Origin: Pyrinomonadaceae bacterium
GTDB taxonomy: Bacteria > Acidobacteriota > Blastocatellia > Pyrinomonadales > Pyrinomonadaceae
Direction of reading: 5' to 3'
Length of the DNA stretch: 64,000 nt
NCBI GenBank assembly: GCA_014534425.1
Contig: JACVRN010000012.1
Location: 1-64,000 of the forward strand
A model generated the notes under the pieces. The model saw only the letters and a list, made by a program, of their open reading frames with translations, had not been told where the DNA came from and searched no databases. Below, in pieces: positions 27,959 to 36,268 of the stretch; positions within the stretch are counted from its first letter, which is position 1; each line of letters opens with the position of its first letter. The position numbers and the translations under genes are program-made.

Positions 27959-28806
27959 AAGTTCTGATAGGTATCACGACGCGCAACCGCGCACAGATTC
28001 TTCCTAAAGCTATTCAATCGGCTTTGGAGCAGGATTATCCAGATAAAGAGGTCGCGGTTTTTGACGACGCTTCGACGGATGAGACCAGGGATTTACGCGA
28101 GCGCTTCCCGCAGGTGCGCTGGCAGAGGGCCGAAGAGACGCAGGGGATTACAAGGGCGCGCAATCGTTTGATGAGTGAAACGGACGCGGAGCTTTATTTC
28201 AGCCTTGACGACGACGCGTGGTTCATCAAAGGCGACGAGATTTCAGTCGGAGTCAAACTACTTAAAGAGCAACCGCAAGTCGCTGCGCTTGCCTATGACA
28301 TTCTCTCGCCGGACAAACCTGAGATGGGCGAGCGCGCCGCTCCTTACCGCACGCACATGTACATAGGCTGCGGCCACCTGCTGCGTCTTTCGGCGGCGAG
28401 GGAGCTTGGATATTACACGCCCAGTCCAGGCTTCTACGGCAGCGAGGAGAAAGACCTTTGCGTGCGGCTCTTGAATAGCGGCTACGAGGTGATGTTCCTG
28501 CCGGGCGTTCACATCTGGCACGACAAAGCTATGCTAGCGCGCAGTCTTCCAGCGCAGCATGCTTCGGGCGTCTGCAACGATTTCGTCTTCGCATTTCGTC
28601 GCTGCCCGTTTCCTATGGTGTTGTGGTGCCTGCCGGGAAAAGCTGTCAGTCACTTAAGGTTCGCCGCAGGTAACGGCTTCGTAAAGCCCTGTCTTGAGGG
28701 GATGTTTCTTTTCTTAAAATCCCTGCGCGGCGTAATTGGGACGAGAGAGCCTGTCAGCCCTGTGGCCTTTCGTGAATTTCTAAGACGCTCGCGCGCTGGC
28801 TTATGA
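27955..28806 (+). CDS. glycosyltransferase family 2
   Basis: MKVLIGITTRNRAQILPKAIQSALEQDYPDKEVAVFDDASTD; ATG overlaps upstream TGA (ATGA coupling); ORF track starts earlier at 27874. Confidence 0.92.
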   Translation: MKVLIGITTRNRAQILPKAIQSALEQDYPDKEVAVFDDASTDETRDLRERFPQVRWQRAEETQGITRARNRLMSETDAELYFSLDDDAWFIKGDEISVGVKLLKEQPQVAALAYDILSPDKPEMGERAAPYRTHMYIGCGHLLRLSAARELGYYTPSPGFYGSEEKDLCVRLLNSGYEVMFLPGVHIWHDKAMLARSLPAQHASGVCNDFVFAFRRCPFPMVLWCLPGKAVSHLRFAAGNGFVKPCLEGMFLFLKSLRGVIGTREPVSPVAFREFLRRSRAGL

Positions 28807-29414
28807 GTTTGGAAAGGTTCGAGCCGTATCTGCTGAAGTCTTCGCGTGGCTTAATGAGCCGTGTGCGCCTCTTCTGTTACCGGCTGCTTGGTCTTAAAGC
28901 GGGGCCGCGTAACCGTATGGAAGCGGGGCGTGCGCGCCGCCTGTCGCAGATAGAAATTGGCAGCCACAACGCTCTGACCGAAGGCTGCTGGCTCTGGCCC
29001 GAAGATGCTCCCTTTGACGGCGTGCGTATTCGCATAGGCAACAGGAACTATTTCAACCGCAACGTGATGATTGACGCCTGCGGCTATGTAGAGATAGGCG
29101 ACGACAACATGTTCGGGCCGGATATTTACATCACCGACTCCGACCACAGCTTCGGCTACGGCCTGCTTCCAAGCGAACAGCCCATGCAGAAGGGGCAGGT
29201 CAAGATAGGCAACGGCTGCTGGATAGGCGCGAAGGCCGTCATTTTGAAGAATGTGGAGCTTGGGGACTACTGCGTGGTGGCGGCGGGCGCAGTCGTCACC
29301 CGAAGCTTCCCCTCAGGCTCCGTCATAGCGGGCGTCCCGGCTAGATTGCAAAAGACTCTTGAGACCTTGGACTCCTACGAAGCAAAAGAGCGGGAGATCG
29401 AGGCTAAAGCTTGA
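28803..29414 (+). CDS. LbH (hexapeptide-repeat) acyltransferase
   Basis: IGDDNMFGPDIYITDSDHSFG...VKIGNGCWIGAKAVILKNVELGDYCVVAAGAVVTRSFPSGSVIAGVPA. Confidence 0.92.
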   Translation: MSLERFEPYLLKSSRGLMSRVRLFCYRLLGLKAGPRNRMEAGRARRLSQIEIGSHNALTEGCWLWPEDAPFDGVRIRIGNRNYFNRNVMIDACGYVEIGDDNMFGPDIYITDSDHSFGYGLLPSEQPMQKGQVKIGNGCWIGAKAVILKNVELGDYCVVAAGAVVTRSFPSGSVIAGVPARLQKTLETLDSYEAKEREIEAKA

Positions 29415-29421
29415 CATTTCA

Positions 29422-29754
29422 AGGGCTTCGCGGTCAGGAGGCGCGGCTTCGCGGGCATCGTTTGCGGCCCCGCAATTGATAAATGCAGCCACGCAAAAGG
29501 TAACTCGCTGCCGCAGACGCCAAATGCAGCAACGCAACTGGCGGTTGCGAGGCCGCAACTGCTAATGGGGACACGCAAATGGTAATTGCGGCCTCGCATC
29601 TGCCGTCTGCGGTTACGCATCTAGCAATTGCAGGCGCGCAAGAGGGGCTGCGCTGACGCAGATGCCAATTGCGCCCACGCATCCGGTAACTACGGCGGCT
29701 CACATGGTAGCTGCGCTTGTGCAAAAGGCGCATACGGCATTGAGGCTGGAAAGA
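29422..29754. repeat. degenerate 21-bp tandem repeat array (~15 units)
   Basis: Consensus ~GCGGCCACGCAAATGGTAATT; e.g. 29588 gcggcctcgcatctgccgtct, 29609 gcggttacgcatctagcaatt, 29650 gcgctgacgcagatgccaatt, 29671 gcgcccacgcatccggtaact; a few 20-bp units. Confidence 0.85.
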
Positions 29755-29762
29755 GCGAGAGT

Positions 29763-30428
29763 GTGAAACAGCTTGTTAAGCGATTGATATTGCCCGGCGG
29801 TCGGCGGCTGAGGCGTCTGCGCGGCGGCATAGCGGGAGGGATGCTGATGGAGCTTGACCTTGCTCATCAGTCGCAGCGCTACTTCGGGTTGGACGAGCGG
29901 GAGTTGCTGCGCCCGCTTCGTCGTCTTATCGCTGAGTGTGCAAGCCTTATAGATGTTGGCGCAAACGACGGCTACTACACTATGGCTTTCCTGCGGTCAA
30001 AGGACAAGTGCGTGGTGGCGTGCGAACCCGGCCCGGCTATGGAGCGCCTTCTAGCCAACGCGCGGGCCAACGGTTACGAAACGGGCGAGCGCTTTAGAGC
30101 GGAGCGCAGGCTCGTTGGTCTTGATAAAGAGGGCATTTCAATCGCGGAACTCGTAAAGGACTTACCGCACCCTGTTCTGCTGAAGGTGGACATAGACGGC
30201 GGCGAGTTCGAGTTGTTGCAGAGCGCCGAAAGGTGCGACCGTTTGCATGAGCTTCGCTGGTTGATTGAAACGCACTCGCCTGAACTGGAAAAGCAGTGCG
30301 TCGCGTGGCTTCAATCTCACGGCTACCGAACCGAGATTATTTACAACGCGCGCTGGCGCGTGCTCCTGCCCGAAGAGAGGCCGATTGAGCACAACCGTTG
30401 GCTCCTTGCCGAACATGAACAATTGTAG
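29763..30428 (+). CDS. FkbM-family methyltransferase
   Basis: SLIDVGANDGYYTMAFLRSKDKCVVACEPGPAMERLLANARANGY; LLKVDIDGGEFELLQSA; start GTG 29763 proposed (ORF track extends to 29628 into the repeat array). Confidence 0.82.
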   Translation: MKQLVKRLILPGGRRLRRLRGGIAGGMLMELDLAHQSQRYFGLDERELLRPLRRLIAECASLIDVGANDGYYTMAFLRSKDKCVVACEPGPAMERLLANARANGYETGERFRAERRLVGLDKEGISIAELVKDLPHPVLLKVDIDGGEFELLQSAERCDRLHELRWLIETHSPELEKQCVAWLQSHGYRTEIIYNARWRVLLPEERPIEHNRWLLAEHEQL

Positions 30429-30505
30429 GGGCAGGGCTTGTCTCTGCACGCGTTATTATTTGCATTAATCAGAGCGGGCAGAGGACTTGCCCTGCCCCTA
30501 CAATT
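30421..30505. repeat. REP doublet with 17-bp terminal inverted repeat
   Basis: AATTGTAGGGGCAGGGC (30421-30437) vs GCCCTGCCCCTACAATT (30489-30505); overlaps stop codon of upstream gene and abuts ATG at 30506. Confidence 0.9.
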
Positions 30506-31738
30506 ATGGCGCTGCAAGCCACGTTCAATTGCAAGATGGTTCTGCTGGCACATCCTGGAACGCAGTACTCGTACCAACTCGCAAGACAGTTGGCGCGGCA
30601 CGGCTCGCTTTATCAGTTCTGGACTGGCTTCGCACTCTCTGCCGAAGGAGCGCAGGGACAGTTCGCCAGATTGCTGCCAGCAAAGTTTCAGAGGCGCATT
30701 GCGAATCGCCTGGTGCGCGGAGTCGAGGCGAGCCGCTTACGCACCATGCCCGGACTCGAGTGGAAAGCCCTCAAGCGCATTCGACGGCACGAGTCGCCGC
30801 AGAAGGTCTTCCACGAGCGGAACCGAATCTTTCAGGAGAGAATCCCTGTCTACGCTCTCGAACGGGCAAACGCGCTCGTGGGCTTTGACACCTCTTCGTG
30901 GATAATAGCGGAGCGCGCGTTGAAGCTGGGCAAGCCTTTCTTTCTTGATCAAAGCATCTCGCACCCTTTGGCGAATCAAAGCATCATGCAAAGGGTCGCG
31001 CGCTCTTATCCGGAATGGCAGAAGACCATACAGCCGCGCCTGCCGGAAGTCCTGGATTGCGAGCAGCGCGAGTATCAACTGGCGACCATGATTATCGCCG
31101 CCAGTTCCTTCACCAGGCGCACGCTCATCAGTCATGGAGTAGCGCCGGAGAAGATAGTCGTCAACCCTTACGGCGTTGACCTTGAGTTGTTCCACCCTCC
31201 CGCACAAAGACGCGAGCGCACACGTTTACGCTTCCTCTTTCTAGGCTCTGTTGACGCGCGTAAGGGCGCGCCGCTTCTGGTAGAAGCCTGGCGACGCATG
31301 GCTATGAAGAACGCAGATCTATTGCTGGTCGGCCCCGTCACGGACGAAGAGCGCCGACTGATCCCAGAATTGCCTGGACTCAAGGTTATGGGAAAGCTTC
31401 CGCACAGAGAGTTGCCGGAGTTGTTGAGACAATGCGATGTGCTGGTCTTCCCAAGCTACTGCGAGGGCTTCGCGCAAGTTCTGCTGGAAGCTATGGCGAG
31501 CGGGATGCCCATTATCACGACCGAAGCGACGGCAGGCCCAGACCTCATTACCGACGGCGTGGAGGGCAAGATTATTCCTTCGGGCAATCTGGATGCGCTC
31601 ATTGATGCCATGCGGCATTTCGCAGGCCAGCCCGAAGAGATAGAGAAGTCTGCGGTTGCAGCGCGTCGCAGCGCAGAGCGTTTTTCATGGGACGCTTACG
31701 GCGACCGTTGGCAGCAGATTCTAAGGGAGCACGCCTGA
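30506..31738 (+). CDS. glycosyltransferase family 4
   Basis: RLRFLFLGSVDARKGAPLLVEAWRRM...LPELLRQCDVLVFPSYCEGFAQVLLEAMASGMPIITTEATAGPDL. Confidence 0.92.
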   Translation: MALQATFNCKMVLLAHPGTQYSYQLARQLARHGSLYQFWTGFALSAEGAQGQFARLLPAKFQRRIANRLVRGVEASRLRTMPGLEWKALKRIRRHESPQKVFHERNRIFQERIPVYALERANALVGFDTSSWIIAERALKLGKPFFLDQSISHPLANQSIMQRVARSYPEWQKTIQPRLPEVLDCEQREYQLATMIIAASSFTRRTLISHGVAPEKIVVNPYGVDLELFHPPAQRRERTRLRFLFLGSVDARKGAPLLVEAWRRMAMKNADLLLVGPVTDEERRLIPELPGLKVMGKLPHRELPELLRQCDVLVFPSYCEGFAQVLLEAMASGMPIITTEATAGPDLITDGVEGKIIPSGNLDALIDAMRHFAGQPEEIEKSAVAARRSAERFSWDAYGDRWQQILREHA

Positions 31739-32994
31739 TGCTTGCCATCTTGACCACGCACCCGATTCAATATCAAGTGCCACTCTGGCAAGCGCTGGCG
31801 CGCGACGGCTCGGTGCCGTTCGAGGTCTGGTACTTGAGCGACCACGGCGTCAAGCCTTCCTTCGATGTCGAGTTCAAAAAATCGTTCGCATGGGATTTGG
31901 ATATGCTCGCGGGCCACCCGCATCGCTTTCTGAAGGTCAATAGTGATGCGAACGTAGATCGCTTCAATAAGCTGCGGCTGGTAGAGCCGCTCGAAAAAGT
32001 TTTTCGAGAAAAGAATGTGCGAGCGCTTTGGGTTCAGGGCTGGCAGGTAAGAGCTTACTGGCAGGCCGTGTGGCAGGCGCACGCCGCAGGCATTCCCATC
32101 TGGCTTCGCGGCGAAAGCAACGACCTCCAGCCTACGCCGCCTATGAAAAAACAGATTAAGAGAATCCTGTTGGGGCAGTTCTTCCGGCGCGTGAGCGAGT
32201 TTCTTTACATAGGCCAGGCCAACCGTCGCCTTTACGAGAGCTTTGGCGCGCGTGCGGAACAACTGCACCCAGCGCCCTACTGCGTTGATAACCAGCGCTT
32301 CGCGCGGCAGGCCGAAGAGTTGAGACCGCAGCGCGCAGAGTTTCGTCGCCAGTGGAACATTCCTAAAGATGCTCTCTGCATACTGTTCGCCGGAAAGTTC
32401 ATCCCGAAAAAACACCCGCTCGATTTGATTACCGCAACGCTGGATTCTCGCCTGCGTAATCTTGGGCTAAGACTGCACCTGCTTTTCGTAGGCGCGGGAG
32501 AGCTTGGGCGTGAGCTTAGAGAAGTTTGTCACGTAGCCTTTGACGCGGACGACCCCAAGGCAAAGCATGCGGACGCCGCACAACTAAACGGCCACGCGCC
32601 TTACGCTTCCTTCACGGGCTTTCTGAATCAGACGGAAATCTCGAAAGCTTACGTGGCCGCAGACTGCCTTGTGTTGCCGAGCGACTACGGCGAGACCTGG
32701 GGGCTGGTTGTCAACGAAGCTATGGCGAGCGGGTTGTCGTGTCTCGCTAGCGACGCCTGCGGTTGCAGCGAAGACCTAATCGCTCCGCTCAATCCGGCTT
32801 ACCGCTTCCGCGTGGGCGATGCCGCCTCGCTCGCAAGCGCGCTTCTTTCCTTTATAGAGCAGCCCGCATCAAGCGCCGCGCTGCGAGAGCAGGTGGATAA
32901 ATTCAATCTTTCGGTTTCGGTCGAGACCGTGCGCCGCCTTTATCAGAGCAGCTATAGAAACGGAGGTATCTGTGAGAGCAAAAAGGACGGATAA
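31738..32994 (+). CDS. glycosyltransferase family 4
   Basis: MLAILTTHPIQYQVPLWQALARD...ILFAGKFIPKKHPLDLITA...VLPSDYGETWGLVVNEAMASGLSCLASDACGCSEDLI; ATG overlaps upstream TGA. Confidence 0.92.
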   Translation: MLAILTTHPIQYQVPLWQALARDGSVPFEVWYLSDHGVKPSFDVEFKKSFAWDLDMLAGHPHRFLKVNSDANVDRFNKLRLVEPLEKVFREKNVRALWVQGWQVRAYWQAVWQAHAAGIPIWLRGESNDLQPTPPMKKQIKRILLGQFFRRVSEFLYIGQANRRLYESFGARAEQLHPAPYCVDNQRFARQAEELRPQRAEFRRQWNIPKDALCILFAGKFIPKKHPLDLITATLDSRLRNLGLRLHLLFVGAGELGRELREVCHVAFDADDPKAKHADAAQLNGHAPYASFTGFLNQTEISKAYVAADCLVLPSDYGETWGLVVNEAMASGLSCLASDACGCSEDLIAPLNPAYRFRVGDAASLASALLSFIEQPASSAALREQVDKFNLSVSVETVRRLYQSSYRNGGICESKKDG

Positions 32995-33745
32995 AGACTG
33001 GGAGGCTTGTGCACAAATATCTCCCTACTACGCGGTTTCAATCTACGACAAATTTAATGCGAAGGATTTAGATGATGAACTGGTCGCGGAGTTCTTTGAA
33101 TCCGGCGAAGACTACATCGCTACTGTTCTGGGATTTATCAAAAACCATCTGGACGCAGATTTTCAGCCCGCGCGATGTCTTGATTTCGGGTGCGGAACCG
33201 GACGCTTGGCTATTCCTCTGGCTAAAAGATTTTCCGCCGTCACAGGCGTTGACGTTTCAGAAACCATGCTGGCCGAGGCGGAGCGAAACTGCCGCAACTT
33301 CGCTCTCGAAAACATAGAGTTCGTATGCTCGGACGACATGCTGTCAAAGGTCAAAGGCAAGTTCGATTTTATAAACTCTTACATCGTCTTCCAGCATATT
33401 GAGCCTAGGCGCGGTGAAGCGTTGTTGAAGAGAATGATAGATTTGCTGGCAGACGACGGCATAGCTGCGCTGCATTTCACGTACAGCGTAAACAGGAGTG
33501 TGGCCGCGAGGCTTAAATACTGGCTGCATGCCTCCGTCCCTTTAGCTCATAATCTGATAAATCTGTTGAAGGGCAGAAAATTCAACCATCCGTACACACT
33601 GATAAATCAATACGATCTGAACAAGCTCTTCCGCATGGTTCAGGATAACGGCTGCGAGCAAGCGTATTTGAGGTTTTCCAATCACGACGGGTTATTAGGT
33701 GTGATACTGATGTTTCAGAAAAGCCGCGTCGGCATCGTCTGGTAA
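32972..33745 (+). CDS. class I SAM-dependent methyltransferase
   Basis: CLDFGCGTGRLAIPLAKRFSAVTGVDVSETMLAEAERNCR. Confidence 0.9.
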   Translation: MRAKRTDKDWEACAQISPYYAVSIYDKFNAKDLDDELVAEFFESGEDYIATVLGFIKNHLDADFQPARCLDFGCGTGRLAIPLAKRFSAVTGVDVSETMLAEAERNCRNFALENIEFVCSDDMLSKVKGKFDFINSYIVFQHIEPRRGEALLKRMIDLLADDGIAALHFTYSVNRSVAARLKYWLHASVPLAHNLINLLKGRKFNHPYTLINQYDLNKLFRMVQDNGCEQAYLRFSNHDGLLGVILMFQKSRVGIVW

Positions 33746-33758
33746 AGCAAGGATTATT

Positions 33759-34379
33759 ATGTTCGAGCCACCAAACGCACTCTACAGGCGTCCGCGTCTA
33801 CTGAATCCGCTTCACGCGCTAGGAGTTTTCAAGGCGCATAGTCAGACCAATGCTATGGAATTAGAGTACCTGGCCCGCTATGCGAAAGGACACCGCATTG
33901 CTCTTGAGATTGGTTCTTACATGGGCGTTTCGGCCAGAGTAATTGCGAAAGAGCTTGCGCCCGGCGGGAAACTCTACTGTGTTGACCCGTGGGAGATTCA
34001 TCACGGAAGGGAGAATCCTTGCTGGACTATCTGTAAGAGAGAACTGCGAAGAAATGCTCTGCTCGACCGCGTAGAGTTTCTGCATGGATTCAGCTACGAG
34101 ATGGAGAACGCCATGCCTGCGGGCTGCGACTTCATCTTTGTCGACGGCGACCATACGTACGAGGGGCTGGAGCGTGATTGGACGATTGTCATGCGGCGTT
34201 TGTCGCCGGGTGGGATTCTTTGCCTGCACGATACGACCGTGCCCGAAGCAGAGCCTTACAGACAGTTCGGAACGGTCAGGTTTTTCGACGAGGTCGTGCG
34301 GCATCATCCTGAGCTTGAATGGCTGGAATGTTGCTACAGCATGAACGTCCTGAGACGCAAGATTGTGACGGATGCATAA
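33759..34379 (+). CDS. class I SAM-dependent methyltransferase (Methyltransf_24-like)
   Basis: ALEIGSYMGVSARVIAKELAPGGKLYCVDPWE...CDFIFVDGDHTYEGLERDW. Confidence 0.88.
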   Translation: MFEPPNALYRRPRLLNPLHALGVFKAHSQTNAMELEYLARYAKGHRIALEIGSYMGVSARVIAKELAPGGKLYCVDPWEIHHGRENPCWTICKRELRRNALLDRVEFLHGFSYEMENAMPAGCDFIFVDGDHTYEGLERDWTIVMRRLSPGGILCLHDTTVPEAEPYRQFGTVRFFDEVVRHHPELEWLECCYSMNVLRRKIVTDA

Positions 34380-35109
34380 CGAGCAGCAGTACAACTCCTG
34401 GCACGAACATCGCGCCGCCACGGAAGCAGTGATTGAAGAGCCGCATCATCCGTGGCACGTAACGGTCTCTAAACTCCTGCCTGATTTGCGGGGAAAGCGT
34501 GTGCTTGAGATTGGATGCGGGCGCGGTGATTTCGCCATCTGGCTCGCCAACCGATACTCCGGCGCGGAAGTTACAGGCGTGGACTTCTCTGAAACCGCAA
34601 TCGAGATTGCCCGCAAGAGGGCTGCCCAAAGAGAGAGCCGCGCTCGCTTCCAAGTCGAAGATTCCGAAGCCATGAGCTTTGATGGCCGCAGCTTTGATTA
34701 CGTCATCTCCTGCGAGTGCATGGAGCATGTCCTTCATCCGCAGAAGATGGCGAGCGAGATTTACAGAGTGCTCAAGCCCGGCGGCGAGTTCATACTGACT
34801 ACGGAGAACTATTTTAACGCTATGATTCTGCTCTGGCTTCAGACATGGGCTACGGGCAAGCCCTTCGACTCCGGCTCCGGCGTGCAGCCACACGAAAATT
34901 TCTTTCTCTTCTGGCGCGTGAAAAAGATTCTGGAAGAGGGCGGGCTGCGCGTCTCGCGCATGGAGAGCAATCACTACCAATGGCTGCTCTTGCCGCGTAC
35001 AGACCCCATGAAGCTTGTGAAGTTTGATTTCAAAAGTCCGCTCTTCAAAAGACTCTTCCGTCCCTTCGGGCGGCACTTTACATTCTGCGGGATGCGTCCT
35101 GCGAACTGA
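34372..35109 (+). CDS. class I SAM-dependent methyltransferase
   Basis: VLEIGCGRGDFAIWLANRYSGAEVTGVDFSETAIEIARKRA; overlaps upstream ORF. Confidence 0.9.
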   Translation: MHNEQQYNSWHEHRAATEAVIEEPHHPWHVTVSKLLPDLRGKRVLEIGCGRGDFAIWLANRYSGAEVTGVDFSETAIEIARKRAAQRESRARFQVEDSEAMSFDGRSFDYVISCECMEHVLHPQKMASEIYRVLKPGGEFILTTENYFNAMILLWLQTWATGKPFDSGSGVQPHENFFLFWRVKKILEEGGLRVSRMESNHYQWLLLPRTDPMKLVKFDFKSPLFKRLFRPFGRHFTFCGMRPAN

Positions 35110-35119
35110 AGATAGGTTT

Positions 35120-36268
35120 GTGAAGATTCTATTCGTTTGTGGCGGAGGAATCGTCTCCGGTAAAGAGATCATCACGCTCTCTTTGATGGAGGGCCTTCGC
35201 GTGCGCGGCCACGACGTGCGCTGCATCACAAGCACTTGGGGAACGGGCGAATTCGCCGAAAGACTAAAGGCTACGGGGACGCCTTTTACAAAAGCCCCCC
35301 TCGGCTTTATCTCAAAGACTTTGAATCGGTCTGCGCTCTTGATGACGCTGCACCAGATGTTGAAGACGCCAAAGCTCTGGCGGAGTTATAAAGCTTACCT
35401 GCGAGAGTTCAAACCCGACATAGTCGTGCAGTCAAATTTTCACCATGCTTTTCTTCTCTGGCCGTTGATGGACGCGCGCAATACAATCTTTCATGTGCAC
35501 GATCCCGTCGCGCAGACAGACTTCTACCGCAGACTTTTCAAGTTGCTCAACCGCAGACTCTCTGCTTTCGTAGGCGTTTCAGATTTTATACGGGACATGA
35601 TTGTCCAACTCGGCGTGCCGCAGGCGAAGGTCTTCTCCGTCCGCAATGGCATTGATATAAAAGTGATTGAAGAGAGCAACGACAATCATTCGGGTGAAGC
35701 AAATGGCTCGGTGAAGATTGGAATCGTCGGGCAGGTTGGAGAATGGAAAGGGCACGACGATTTTATAGAGGCGCTCGCCGGTTTAAGGCGAGACGCATTC
35801 TCTTTCCACGGCGTCATCTACGGCAACGGCGATGCCGGTTACATAAAGTCCTTAAAAGAGAAGATAGATGATTATAAGCTGACTGAGCACGTGCGCTGGG
35901 CTGGGTTCGTGGGTGACGCCGAGCAGATTTTCTCTGCCACTGACATCTGCATCGTCCCCAGCCGCAGCCAAGACCCTTGCCCGACCGTAGCCATCGAGGC
36001 GGCGCACTTCGGAGTCCCGCTTATTGCCACAAGGCAGGGCGGGCTTCCCGAACTCGTGCTGGACGGCGAGACAGGCTATCTGGTTGACGCACGTTCGCCT
36101 GAGCAGATTACTGAAAAGTTAAAGCTCTTAATTCAGGATGCAGCGTTGCGACAAAGGATGTCGCAGGCAGCACGCGCGCACGGCCTACAGCATTTGACGC
36201 GGGAACGTATGGTTCTGGAGATGGAGACAATCTTCGCGCGGAGTTGCAGGATAAAGGATGACGCTTGA
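35120..36268 (+). CDS. glycosyltransferase family 4
   Basis: VKILFVCGGGIVSGKEIITLSLMEGLRVRGHDV...KIGIVGQVGEWKGHDDFIEAL...EAAHFGVPLIATRQGGLPELVLDGETGYLVD; GTG start proposed. Confidence 0.9.
   Translation: MKILFVCGGGIVSGKEIITLSLMEGLRVRGHDVRCITSTWGTGEFAERLKATGTPFTKAPLGFISKTLNRSALLMTLHQMLKTPKLWRSYKAYLREFKPDIVVQSNFHHAFLLWPLMDARNTIFHVHDPVAQTDFYRRLFKLLNRRLSAFVGVSDFIRDMIVQLGVPQAKVFSVRNGIDIKVIEESNDNHSGEANGSVKIGIVGQVGEWKGHDDFIEALAGLRRDAFSFHGVIYGNGDAGYIKSLKEKIDDYKLTEHVRWAGFVGDAEQIFSATDICIVPSRSQDPCPTVAIEAAHFGVPLIATRQGGLPELVLDGETGYLVDARSPEQITEKLKLLIQDAALRQRMSQAARAHGLQHLTRERMVLEMETIFARSCRIKDDA

Noticed and set aside
29422-29754. CRISPR array
   Set aside because: Units are contiguous 21-mers with no unique spacers, all units degenerate, no cas genes in the window.
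30438-30905. Overlapping + strand ORFs 30438-30905 and 30487-30888
   Set aside because: Out-of-frame overlap with a well-supported GT4 gene and the REP doublet.
31696-32415. 239-aa minus-strand ORF
   Set aside because: Antisense to a GT4 gene; low-quality composition.
34276-35235. 319-aa minus-strand ORF
   Set aside because: Antisense to methyltransferase genes with clear SAM motifs; no domain signature.
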